Below, piece by piece: positions 26,037-37,998 of a stretch of 64,000 nucleotides of DNA. How positions within the stretch are numbered: position 1 is the stretch's first letter; every line of letters begins with the position of its first letter. The DNA comes from Setaria digitata (taxonomy: Eukaryota; Nematoda; Chromadorea; Rhabditida; Setariidae): the NCBI GenBank assembly GCA_003640385.1, contig RCAB01000009.1:434001-498000 (forward strand), in the 5' to 3' direction. Both the position numbers and the translations under genes were made by a program. The notes beneath the pieces were generated by a model. It saw nothing but the letters and a program-made list of their open reading frames with translations, was not told the DNA's origin and did not search any database.

Positions 26037-27147
26037 TGCCGAATTGTTTCATTCCTTTCTTTTTAATTCATTCGATCTCTAGAGAGATGATAATTACATA
26101 ATTCCGCAGTTAGACTGAATAGGAAAAAAAGAAGTTACTTCTGTCGACTGTGTTTGCATCTTTTTATCATGCTTTCCTATATGCTTTCTTTGTTGTTTTG
26201 AGTACGAAGCACACTTGGAATTCGCATTGTGTTGATAGATTAGATGGGGCTCATCATCTTAGTCTACTTTTTCATGCGGAGCATAACCGTACCTAAATCT
26301 TAGCTACCGGTCATCATATTACATAATACCAGTGAGTTAATTGAATTATTATGCTTGTCTGGTGGCTAAGCTGTCACTATTGTGTGCTTATTATTTGAAT
26401 AGCAAAGTCTGCTCGGAACTGGGACAAAATGAGATGAAACCTCCTGTATTTGCTGTGTAAATTATTCATAGTATGAATAACGTTGAAATCATTGCTTTAC
26501 TAGTCTTGATCATAATCAGATTTGACACTATATCATTTTAAATCGTGATACACATCAACATATAGTGAAAATTGCGAAGTCCACCTTGACTGCTATGGAA
26601 GTCAGTAACAAAGACCTAATGCTGCACACAAAGAATCCGAGAGACTATGGTGGTAAAGTAAAGGTTGCAGCATCTGCTTTTTCACTTTATCGGTAGTTGA
26701 TCTTTCACCTTACCTGTATGTCATTACCAGATAATTTATCACGGTCGTCCAATCTAGCTGCGTTGCTGTCAGCATTAACTTCGCCCTCTGTCCCCTTTTC
26801 CTAAATACCACTCAGCGGCGGCAGCACGTACTACGCGAAATACGGAAGCGATACTTCTAAACGATAAATATGGGGAATCATAGACATTGTGTTTACTCAT
26901 AATTTCGCGAATTTCATTTTGCAATAATTTCACCACTTGAAAACAACAATATAAATGAACGTTTCACACTATAAACAAGAGAGACAGAGAAGTAATAGAA
27001 AAAGCGCAGTTGTTGAGGAATACTTGACCAACTTGATAATATGGGAATGTACAGATCTCTAAAGAAAGAGACCGTCATAAGGTCTGCTAACCTATGGACG
27101 AGGTATTAATAATTTTTCGCTTAAATCACAGTCTAGAGTAGAAACTG
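26037..27147. other. convergent intergenic, SLC35C2 and IP6K 3' ends
   Basis: Expected to hold the two 3' UTRs. No gene-like open frame or RNA gene was recognised. Confidence 0.5.
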
Positions 27148-29405
27148 TCAGGTTAAACATCGGTTAATGATATCCTTTAGGGAGCTTATCAAGAAATCCA
27201 ATCCTAACAAATAGCCATCATCAGGTCCGTTATATCTTACATCATCCAGCAAAGTGGAACACGTTGAGTGAGCAAAATCAATCATTCGCAAATCAATGGA
27301 TGTGTCGTCACGTTTTTTGCCATCAAATGCGATCAACAAGGAACTGGAAAAGAATCGATAACCATCAGCTTCAACTAGTCGCTGCAAAATAAAAACTCAT
27401 AAATAGAAGAAATACAGAAAACACCATGAAGAATTGGTTTAAAATAATGTAGCTGATGAGAATGTAATCAACTTTCAAAACCATGAAATATTTATAGGTA
27501 GTTTCCTTCAAATTCAACTCGATTCGCTTCAAAGCAACACTAATTAATGGTGACCGCCTTGTTACTACTACAACGCTATGTATCAAGTCTTATGTTATAC
27601 TGTTCTCATATAATGAAACAATGTACCTTTCTCAATGTAGTTAGTTTTTTTAGCAGTGCTGCGCTTCGTACCTTTCCAGCATTAATAAAAAATTCAGCTA
27701 ATGTTTCCCGGAAAATTTCACAGCTCATTTGTCTGCCTTCATATTTGTTTAGATAGACGTATGTACCAATTTCTTCCCTAAACAGTAAATTTACTGCATT
27801 CATATTTTTTGATAGAAGGAGAAGATTAAATTTTTTCAGTTTCTTCAACAAGACCCATAGAAAAAAGTGAATTTTGTTCACTAGACTATCAAAATTTGAT
27901 TAAAATGTAATGCAGCCAAAACGATGAAAATTTGTCAATAAATAAAATAAAGAAAAAATTTCCACTTCATTTCAACGTAAAGAAAGTTTTCAACCAAATT
28001 CACCTATACAACTGCATTCCAACCAGTCGAATCCCAATGGAAGCGCTTGTGGATTCGCGGCATTTATTGGTTTGGGATTGTCTCTTCTGATCACTTGCAT
28101 CATCTCCGTACTGTCGTGTACCCATTTTCAAATCCATAACACATGGACGTGAAAAACGGGATACCGTATTTTCTAAGAGCAAAAACAATGCGTAACCCTA
28201 TAAAAGGGAGGTTATACAACAACTTAGAGTGAACGAAGAACTATATTCCATCGGATATATAATTTGAGCAATTTTTTTTTAAATATTAGCAACAATAAAT
28301 AGAGCACCAACACGATTGAATGGACACTTTTAGCGGGTATCCAACAGGAACTGATGGCAAGGGTATTCTTCTGTTTCTAGAAGAAAGCGTTAAGACCGTT
28401 TGCTGGCTGCAATGATAACGTTAAAGCGAAAACACATACATAAAAAGGAGGAGAAAGTGAAGGAGAAGGATCCTCCCTTCTCGCTTTGCCATAAAATGCA
28501 GTATTCGTGAAATATTTCAAACGAATAAGGCTTGCTTTCTCCTTTCTTTTTTTGTTTTTTTTTTTTTTTTTTTTTTTTTTCATGAAGAATTTTGAAAGCT
28601 TACCTTTAATAATTTTTGCACTGATCTAATCTGGCACTGTTTCGCCCATTCATTGAAATGCTGGTCCGATTCGACTCGACCATTTTTGTTCAACCGGAAG
28701 ATTAGTTGTTTTTCACTGGACGACGGATTCTGATGGCATAAGACGGGTCTATCGGTAGTTAATACCAAACTGTCGTCTTTTGAGTTCCGAGGATGAATAC
28801 TTACTGTGCCTGAATTTTCAGCATAGTAGATTCGTAAACTCCAAACTAAAAATCTAGGATTTTATTATTTAGGTGCGCACAAAACTAGGGGGAAATGATT
28901 CAGTACAGCATACAAACGCACTGGGTAACTTAAAAGTTATTCCCCTGCATATTTCCAGTTTTTCTGTGAGGAAAAAACCTTGATCTGCTGAATCGACAGA
29001 AGGTTCAACAATGTGAAATCGAAGGTAAATATTAAACGTGACGTGTAGCCACTTCCACCATCTGGAAACGCCGAAAATATTCATCAAAAATTCAGAGGTA
29101 AGGCGAGCAGTTATCCATGACTTCGCGAAAGTCAAAACCCATCGATGGGATTTACTTTGCAGTTGGTGCGCGCAACTTTCTTAACTGTAACGGTCAACAA
29201 CTTCATCCATTACTATAATACACTGAAAAAGATAGAAAGAAATTAAGGTCAAACCACAACAATGCGCTGTGAATGGCGCAAAACGATCGCCAATTTCTTT
29301 ATAGAAAGCCAATTCCTTTGTATTCAACGGCTTACAAATGTGTCCACCACATGTAAATATCCCAAAATGCCCACCAACTTGATGTGAGAAGCCTGTCACA
29401 TCCAT
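27148..29405 (-). CDS. IP6K: inositol hexakisphosphate kinase (IP6K family)
   Basis: Phosphorylates InsP6 to the pyrophosphate InsP7, which signals in growth, phosphate and energy homeostasis. Firm exons: 29255-29405 (start [15 protein letters not shown], then ICKPL), 28604-28809, 28004-28197 with the family signature [18 protein letters not shown], 27627-27777 ([10 protein letters not shown]), and the last, 27148-27381, with [12 protein letters not shown] and [11 protein letters not shown], the SSLL and IDF motifs of this kinase family. Between 28809 and 29255 the structure is unclear. Small exons 29186-29212 and 29038-29061 fit by phase but are only 27 and 24 nt. The [14 protein letters not shown] signature favours IP6K over the multikinase IPMK. 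An acceptor ends 2 nt before the start codon. Confidence 0.87.
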
Positions 29406-31448
29406 CTCTGAAAAGTTGTAACCAGAGTAATACGTAAACAAATGTGTCCCATGAAAAAGCGAGCGAAAATATTTAAAGGACAATAATAATGAACAAGAAG
29501 AAACGTAAAATACGTAATACCGATTTTCCAGCTTTAAATAATGAAAGGACTGTTAAATCTAGTAATTTGCCTCCAGTAAATGGCAACTAGCTATATTCCT
29601 CCTAATTTAAACATTCACTGCTGTCACGATGAAACAATTTCTACACAGACGAAAGAGCAAAAACAAGTGAAAAAGGGATGCGAGCAATAGCTGCCAGAAA
29701 AGTTATTAAAAATAACTGCACAGCTAATAGTCCATCACCAAATACCCTAGCTATATGCATATGTGTCTGCATGTTTTGTATCAGTGAGTTTGCGTAAGCG
29801 TAAGCGCAAGCGTCTGTATGTATGCTTGTGCGCCGGACACTCATTCTGAAAGATGTGAAATTAACTCGTCTGCAAGCTCAGTGAAGTCCTAACAGTGAAC
29901 AGTGTTTCCTCCCATCTAAAGCAATGAGAAGACAATAAAACACTCCGTGCTTCTCATTCGTTGGGATGCATAAAGGAAGTGTATTGGAATGGAGCGAAAG
30001 TATCTGCAGTGTGTTCAGTGCTTCAAGCCAAGGCAACAGTAGTCCTTAAAATGCAAGCTTTTGCAAGTAGAACTCCCTTCCCACTTGGCTCACACCGACC
30101 ACCTGCAACATCACATGAACCCGCACTGCAAATGCACCACGCAAGTCGACGCTCACACTGACCCCTGGAATCCGCAAAAGCAATGCCATCCACAACGATG
30201 CACTTTTTAACGAGGCCACACCTTAAGTCGCAGTTTGAAGCGGAAAAGCCCAGGGGAATGGCTGGGGATGATGTGGCGAGGAAAGGGAAGATTATGAGGA
30301 CAGGTGGTGGGTGATGCTGTATCCCAGGAAAGACAAAGTTGGTGAATGCTGCTATGTTGTTGCACTGTATTCGCAGCAGTCATGCCAACGGTATTGTAAA
30401 AGTTCAAGAAAAAATGTTCTCGAGGTGACAGAATGCTTTAGAAATGAATAAATAGATGGTGATGGTGACTTTAGGTAGAGAAATGTTTTTTCGCAGAGAT
30501 GAATGCATTGCTAAAAACACTTCTGAAACTTACTGCTCTTTCGGGAGCTAAAAGAAGCAAATAAAATTGATTATGTTCACTAGATTTAACAACTGTCATT
30601 AAATACTCGGCAGAGTAGTGTAAAATGTTGAAAATTTAAAGCAGAAAAAGTAAACAATAGTAGGAGTAAAAACACAGAAGTGTTGTAAAAAGGATGGCAT
30701 CGATATCCAAAAATAATCTTAGTTTTCTGATCATATCCATTTATGATTATGTAAATGTGATCAAAAGGATAATTACTATCACTTATCATGTGTATTGTTT
30801 TATAAGGCTCAGCGTAACTTGAGATTGGGATTGCATCAATAACTAGTTTTTACTTAATTAAATTAGACTGATCCAGAAGGAAGGTCGTTGTTCGCATATA
30901 GGTCTCTCAGTTCATTAAGTCCTTTTCCTCTCTTTTTCTCTGCTGGCTATAGTGTAACTCATGACAGTTGAAGGATATTTGGGTTTATGTTTCTCTCCCT
31001 CTTATTTTGGAGAAAATAAGCCCATGGCCCCACATAGAATTGTTTTCAAGCTTATATTTTGTTAGTACCAACTTTGTTTATTGCAGTATGTATTTCGTGT
31101 GGAATCTTTTTATTTCTACCCTTGCATGCTCTTTTGCTTTTTTCCTTTTATTCTCAACAAAACTGCTAAAATTATATAGAACAATTTTTTTTTAATTTCC
31201 AAAGCAATCAAAAAAAAAAAAACTTCCCAAAAGATACCATAGAAGATAGTGATATCAAATACTAAATACTCTAGAATTCTAATTTAAGTATTTTAGATTG
31301 CGAAAGTAAGTATTTGTTCATTTTGATGTGAATGAAGGATTTAATATGAATTGAGAAGGAAGAAGAAACAGCTTGAAATCGATATTTAACCATAATCGCT
31401 AGAGATTCCTTCAAGAAATGCATTTTGCAGAATGGTGGAAATGAGAGA
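29406..31448. other. divergent intergenic, IP6K and syntrophin starts
   Basis: About 2 kb, probably with both promoters and some untranslated sequence. The part near 29960-30400 is less AT-rich than its surroundings and has short open frames, but none resembles a protein family. A small CGTAAG/CGCAAG repeat lies near 29795-29812. Confidence 0.45.
31421..31430 (+). promoter_or_regulatory. possible trans-splice acceptor of syntrophin
   Basis: CATTTTGCAG ends 18 nt before the ATG at 31449, with no upstream coding exon seen. It could accept a spliced leader or close an intron in the 5' UTR. Confidence 0.5.
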
Positions 31449-34027
31449 ATGGCATCGGTGAGAGGATCTTTCCTGGATGTTTACATTGGCGGTGAATGGG
31501 TCAAGGTTTGCGCAACGTTAGATGAGACAGCTTTAACTCTAAGTGCGCCAGCGGATGCTGATCATGGGCAAGGTGCTGATATACGTACCGTTCGAATTGT
31601 AAAACATGATGGCAGTGGTTTGGGTATTAGTATCAAAGGTGGTCGTGATAACGATATGCCTGTTATCATCAGGTTACTTTTCTTTCCAGCCATTTTCAGT
31701 AACTTCATTTGGTTGCATGATATTTGTTTAGCAATACATGATATTCTGTTTAATAGTGTTCGTGTTTGTAGTTTTATTTAGCTTCGATGACGTTAATTTT
31801 TTTTAATTAAGTAATATTTTTAGCAAAATCTTCAAAGGTATGGCAGCGGATGAGACAGGACAGTTGTTTGTTGGTGATACGATTGTTGCTGTAAATGGTG
31901 AATCTTTAGAAGATGCCACGCATGATGAAGCTGTCAGAGCGCTCAAAAAAGCTGGCCGTATCGTTGACTTACATGGTTGGTTTTCATCTTAGTAGCAGTT
32001 CCATGAGCTATTGGTCTTATCAATTTTATAAGTAAATTATGCAAAGCCTGCAAAATTAACTTTTGGACTTTCCATTTAGTGTGTATCTGAAACTTACTGG
32101 CAAAAAAACCAGATTTTTTTGAAATTTGAAGTGTGCTTTAGAAAAATTTTTTATTAAATTCTTTTCTCAAATTTTAGTTCGATTCATGCGCGACATGTGT
32201 GCCCAACATGAAAATTTAATGGAACATATTCAGTGGGATGACGAGTCACATGATCGCATCCGTAGCATTGGTCTGAAATTGGCCTTTGTAACACGAACAA
32301 CTCTTCAAATTGAAGACATCGAGAATAGAATGTTTGAAATAAGATCGCCTTCTGGACGATATATGCTTGTGTTCAGGTTGCTTAATCTTTGTATGGATAG
32401 CAGTATTGTACCAATCTTTAATGGCATCTTTTTCATTACTTTTTTGATTGGTCATGGTAAATGTAGTTTCGAATTATCAGTTACTGTTTTTTTGCAGATG
32501 CAGTAATTCAGCAGAGGCAGATGCCTGGTTCGAAACTGTGCACATCTGCTCATGCGCACTGTTGACGCAAGCTCTGGCACAAGTGAATCTAATGCTTGGA
32601 AATAACCCACAAGTGCGTAAAATGGGTTGGGTCACTGAACAAGTTAGTATAAGTTGTTTCCGTGACGCTCACATGTTTGCTTTGAAGTGGTGAAATAATT
32701 ATGCCAGCAACATCCTGCTACTAACTTACTAAAAGCAATGATGAATTATATGGAGAAATTGTAAACTTTATTGATATATCTTTTCGCTAAGTCGAGAGAA
32801 TTAGCAGGATCAGTTAGTAGACCTCTAATTATCTGCAAAAGTCTTATTCTTACATCATTGCTGACTTACAGACTGTTAATGAAAATGGAATGACTGTTTG
32901 GAGGCCAATGTTTGCAGCGTTAACTCTAAATGATTTACTGTTTTATGACTCCGTCCCGATGTTGAAATCGGAATGGGCTTCTCCAAAAATTACTAGACCA
33001 CTTATCGCTACGCGCGTTGTGCAGACAACATCACGGTAATGTTCACTAAATAATATTATGGCTCAGTAATCTGTGTTTACGGTCAAATAGCAAGAATTCG
33101 ATCCTGAAATAGATGACCCAATCTTTGTATTTACTGATATCCTATAATTTAAACAGAATTCATTACCGCAACCGATCAATCGATTTCAAACAGAATTACG
33201 AAATATTACGGTTTTTTAAAAGTACTTTGTATCATCAACTTTTAGTTTGAGAGAGTAATGCATCAAGTTTAGCACTGCTCCTGTCATAACCGGATTATCG
33301 GATGTTATATCATTTACAACTAGAACAGGAACACAGCAAGGTGTTCGTTCTCATATGTTACGCGTAGAAACACACCGAGATCTAGCTTCATGGATAAAAA
33401 GTGTCGTTACATGTACCTATGAAGCATGCGCCAAAACCGGTCAAGTCTCTTGCCGTTAGTTCATTTTCAGTTGATATGCAAAGTAACACCTGTACCCTAA
33501 ATCCTGGTCTCGGCATTCATGACTAAACTTTTCACCGAGGTTGGAGCCGGTTATGTATCTTTTATTTTTTTACATCAGCAAAGACGGAGTTTATTTTAAG
33601 AAATTTAAGTGCTAAAGCACTTACAAAAAAAATGTACTGTAGCCTGTGTTTGGCAAGATGAACAGTGCGAGCTGGTACTACAACTCGATAAAGGTTTGAG
33701 CTTGATTAGTCATGATGGACAAATCCGATGGCAGTACCCATTTGAAGCTATTCGAGCTACTGGTGACGATGGAAACAGGTTCCTATGGATCGACTTTGGT
33801 CCACCTTCTGGCGAACAGGTGCGTGCTCCACTCATTTTCAAAGTATAAAATTATTTTATTCATTTTTGGAGTATTTATTAGATTAGTGGCACAAATTTTG
33901 TGGTGTAGCAAAACTGATGATATGGCCTTTTCAGGAAATCGACTTGCTCTCTTCTCCAAAACCAGTCGTTTTCATTCTTCACTCATTCCTTGCCACAAAA
34001 GTATACCGACTCGGATTATATGCATGA
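31449..34027 (+). CDS. syntrophin (PH-PDZ dystrophin-complex adaptor)
   Basis: Cytoplasmic adaptor that binds dystrophin/dystrobrevin and tethers channels and signalling proteins through its PDZ domain at muscle and neuronal membranes. Eight exons: 31449-31672, 31824-31975, 32178-32376, 32498-32642, 32872-33035, 33273-33454, 33610-33818, 33935-34027; 455 residues. The order is that of the family: half of a PH domain, then the PDZ (GLGISIKGG, about residue 57), the second PH half ([24 protein letters not shown]), PH2 ([24 protein letters not shown]) and the syntrophin-unique C-terminus ending [18 protein letters not shown]. The 33610 acceptor is a choice; using 33643 instead gives a shorter exon in the same frame. 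The nearest C. elegans counterpart is probably stn-1. Confidence 0.92.
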
Positions 34028-34667
34028 GAGTAATAATGTGCTGTGGATTAGTTAAATTATAAAACTAAAATTTACCATTTTTTAACATTAACTTGATAAC
34101 ATAAGTTAATACGGCTCAGGAAAAAACCAACTTGCCAACTGAAGATCTGCAGTATCGACATTTTGAATGTAACTTATTAATATTACCTACTCCTTTATCT
34201 GCTCAGTTTTTGTCTGCTAGAATTCCCACCATTTCTTACTGTTTCGAAATGCTTCTAATTTGGCTCTAATGTATTTTGTCTTGTTAATAGAAAGAAAACT
34301 GTTCGCATTCCAGCGTTTTTTACTTAGCATAAAAAAGTTACAACAACTGTAGCGAGGATGAGACCGGGGTGAAGAAATATCGAAATAAAAACCTAGGATA
34401 CTACAGTGCAAGCTGCAGACATGCAGTAATAATAGAAACAATATGGACAGCTTTAATGGTAAAAGTTTATAATATTTCCCAGCTTTAAAAAAAAGCTTAA
34501 AATCTGTACCACAGCTCTAAAAAAATGACACATAACCGTTAGCTGGAAATGTAACTTTCAACAATTCCAGTAGATCCCCACCGTGTGCTCCTATCATTAT
34601 TACCAAGCAAACGAGAAACACTGACTTCCTTCACCCAGAAAATATTTCGAAGGAAAATATCACACGA
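34028..34667. other. convergent intergenic, syntrophin and FCF1
   Basis: Contains the two 3' UTRs. No gene seen. Confidence 0.5.
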
Positions 34668-36205
34668 TTACTTCACAGGGGCACCGTATGCATCAGGCAT
34701 GCGTTCTACGGAAAATCGGTGTTGTCGGATATAAAGAATGGGGACGCCAGGAATTTTACGAATTCGTCTCTTTAAATCTTTATCGCAGGTCGCTATGATA
34801 TAACATTTGTGCTAAAAGGAAGAATAATTTGAAAAAAAAAAACAATCTACATTTAGTTTCCTGAAAACTTTAGCGAATTCGGTTTTTCTACTCCCATCAA
34901 TTATGAACTTGTTAAATCTGAGAATTTTTTAGTGTAGCGGATTTCTAGTACGCATCGTAATGGTTGGTCCCAGATTCACTGGGTCCGATTTGGGAAGGTG
35001 CACAATCCTAACCATAAGGTTCTGAGAAAGAGCAATAATAAAATGAAACAAGAATATATCCCATTACTGAAAGTGAAAAAAGAAATGTTTAATATACTTG
35101 CGTAACCCGTTGTACAATACAGTCGTCAGCATAAATTCCTTTATGAGAGCATGACAAGCGTTTAAATCGATTGTCTTTAATAATCTTAAGAGCAACTTTG
35201 CATCGCTGTCCAAGCTTTTCCAATTCACCCAGAACGCAGTCGGTTACATAAGGTATTGCTACAAAATAAAACGGATTACTCAGAAATTAATTTCTCAATT
35301 TCCAAAAAAAATCATTTTCGAGAACTGCAACTCTGTTATAAAACGAACTTTTTGCATACAAGCAATCCATAAATCCTTGCATAATGTCAATTCTGTATTT
35401 AATTGAGAAATTGACGAAATTAGTATCAATAATAACATGAAATGGCGGTCCAAGTTGGGTATTATATTTCAAGAACATTGCTGTTGATACTTGAGGTCTG
35501 AAAACTGTGGATTAAGAATGCGCGTTTAACAAGTAAAAATCTAGAAGATGAAAATTAAGGACGAAAAGGCGATTAAAGCATACGCTTCAACAATTTTCAA
35601 CGCTTGTTGATCTTCCTTCTTTTTTTTCCTGATAATGCGGTCACTTTCTTTGCTGAAAGCAAGGTAATCTAGTATAATATTACAACTAATTTGTCATGTC
35701 AGCTTGCGTAGTTTTTATTTCTTGTTTACAATAAGCTCGAATGTTTAGTAGTGATTAACTGATTAGGGCAGTACTAACTGTACTGCCCTAATTTTTAAAT
35801 CACCAATTATTCAAATTACCAGCAAGTTGAGATACCAACATAATCGCTGGTTCTGGTGCTTCGAAAATCCAATTACAAATATAAAATATATGACCTCAGT
35901 ATAATAAATTAAGGCGCCTATATATTTATAACTGCAGTCGCCTATTACAAGAAAACAACACGAATTAAACAATGCAAGTTTTTTCTAGTTCACTGCATAG
36001 ATGTCTTAAAAATAAACAAACATTCTCGAATCGGTTGGTTTAATTATTTTTGCCAGTCTCGTAGCAAATTTTCGAGCTTTCTTGAGGTTGCCCTGAAAAA
36101 AAACTCAATTTAATTACTGCAAATTTATGAGAGAATAATTTGGAAGTACTACTGAAATTTCCGGAAAATAAAAATAAGATACGGCGGAGATGGACAACTT
36201 ACCAT
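34668..36205 (-). CDS. FCF1: FCF1/UTP24, PIN nuclease of the small-subunit processome
   Basis: Endonuclease that cuts pre-rRNA at the 5' end of 18S (sites A1/A2) inside the nucleolar SSU processome. Six exons, all in phase: 36203-36205, 36022-36092, 35584-35652, 35349-35497, 35098-35258, 34668-34811. They give 198 residues, the same length as human FCF1. Exon 1 codes only the ATG and is followed directly by GTAAGT. Exon 2 then reads [11 protein letters not shown], matching the family N-terminus. The PIN domain has [36 protein letters not shown] and [18 protein letters not shown], so the acidic active-site residues are present. The end matches the family pattern [10 protein letters not shown]. 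Confidence 0.94.
35762..35792. repeat. 13-bp hairpin in an FCF1 intron
   Basis: Left arm 35762-35774 (ATTAGGGCAGTAC), loop 35775-35779, right arm 35780-35792 exactly complementary. It lies in the intron between FCF1 exons 36022-36092 and 35584-35652. Confidence 0.85.
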
Positions 36206-36681
36206 GTCCCGATTTTTACAACACTTCGAAGACTGACAATACAATCTGAAACAAAAATCCTGAAATTACATACGGTCAATTTATATTCAACCAACCCATA
36301 ATTCAAGAAGCAACTTTCTCTGATAGAGCTTGGTTTCGGTTCTAACGAACCGCAAAATGTCTTCGTTAAATCTGATAGTTGACGGGTTTTTATTGGGGTT
36401 AGAGGTAAGGTTCTCGGGGGTGATGGTGCTGTCCGTAGAATCGCTCGAGGATTGCGAACTGAGATCGGAAAGAATGGTAGGCAATAGGGGTGTTTTAATC
36501 TAGCTTGATGCGAAATATTCGCGCGTCGCAGTCAAGAAAAAAATGTTAAGATATAGATCACTCTAAGGCCTTTGAAGTAAGCCTGACAGTGTAACTACTG
36601 ACAGGACATCTGCCGAGGAAGGCTTAAGATATATTTGATATGCTATTGTTTGATAAGATATATTGCAGATTTCATGCCGAA
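36206..36681. other. bidirectional promoter region, FCF1 and NDUFS4
   Basis: 476 bp between two divergent housekeeping genes. A minus-strand frame, open from about 36499 to 36287, has coding-like composition: Ser/Thr-rich, then NEDILRFVRTETKLYQRKL. It follows a CTAG acceptor but has no ATG. It may be an upstream exon or chance. Confidence 0.45.
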
Positions 36682-37998
36682 ATGTTATCTGCACGCAGCG
36701 TCACCTTGTTGCGTGTAGTTGGGATTCGCCGTTTTGCAGATAGCACCAGCAGTGGTTCACGTGCTGAACTTCCACCTTCAGCAGTGACTCTGAAATCAAT
36801 TGATGATGTCTTGGAACCGTCGAAAACGCCAACAAAAATTAAACTTCCGAATGAGATCCAAGAAGTTTGTTCACTTCCTCCTCCTATTTTGACTTAATAA
36901 TCTACAGCATGAATGTCACTGAAATTCTGATTTCAACACAGGTCAGTTGTGACCTTCAGATTTAATTTATGTGAAATAGTTATTAGCATTATTAATTTGC
37001 AGGAATTTAATTTAACCTAAAGACATAAAGTCGAGATTAGACGTTGAATTACGATAAAATTATAGGAAGCAATAGATTTGTCTGGTGTACCTGTGGGTTT
37101 CCTACGCAGTCGTCGCGCTCGTATTTATCAACCAGTACGTGAAGCCACTCAGTCAGGCTGGGCGAATACCAAAGCGTGGAAGGTTGAATTGGATAATCTT
37201 GAAAGATGGGAGAATCCGTTAATTGGTTGGTCTAGCACGTAAGTTACTAGTCTGAAATAATTTGAATGTAAATTATTGATGTTGTAGTCTCGGCCTTGAT
37301 GGGAATTCTTTGAGATCGGAGAGATGGAATGGAATTTATTTTTTTAAATTTTCGTAGCCCTTTAATTCTTCTTCCGTAGTGCAACATAAGTTTGAATCCA
37401 AGCTTTTTGTTTAGTTAAATTTGATCTTACGCTTGTCACTGGCTTGACCTCTAGTTATCTTCAAGTGAGATCTAAGTTTACCACAGGTTCTCCTTAAAAA
37501 CTGCTGAAAAAGCTTAGATTTGCCAAATTCGAATCTAAAGAATTTCTGTATCTCAAAGGACTGAGGTTTGGTGTAGTGTATCTTGTAAAAAGTGCTCAAT
37601 ACGTCTATTAAATAGTTTTTATTTCTTAATGAAAACTTGATCTACTAGTACCAAAGACTACTGCTGTACGAGATACAAAATCTTATTTTCCTGCACTGAT
37701 TTCTTATCTTATTCGCTTAGTAACGAATTGAATATCCAGTAAAGGTGCCATTATCAAATATAGATTGAAAGACAGAAATAGAGAAATCAGTTTTTGATTA
37801 TTTGCTGTTTTCAGGGGTGACCCACTCAGTAATATCACTATGGCTATGGATTTTGCATCAAAGGAAGATGCTGTTCGTTACTGTGAAACTAACAATTTGA
37901 ATTATGAGGTGATTGAACCAAATGAACGAATAATTAAACCAAAAAGTTATGCAGATAATTTCTCATGGAATAGACGGACAAGAATTACAAACAAGTAA
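36682..37998 (+). CDS. NDUFS4: NDUFS4, complex I 18-kDa accessory subunit
   Basis: Accessory subunit of mitochondrial NADH:ubiquinone oxidoreductase, needed to stabilise the N module. Three exons: 36682-36864, 37066-37238, 37815-37998; 179 residues (human 175). The first 20 or so residues (MLSARSVTLLRVVGIRRFAD) look like a mitochondrial presequence. The conserved part includes RRARIYQPVREATQSG, WKVELDNLERWENPLIGW, DPLSN and KEDAVRYCE. It ends with PKSYADNFSWNRRTR, the family C-terminal motif. A splice-acceptor-like TTGCAG ends 13 nt before the start, which favours this ATG over the in-frame one at 36640. Confidence 0.94.

Noticed and set aside
33636..33643. Alternative acceptor for the seventh syntrophin exon
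   Set aside because: Would remove the conserved-looking KKCTVA segment; kept only as an alternative.
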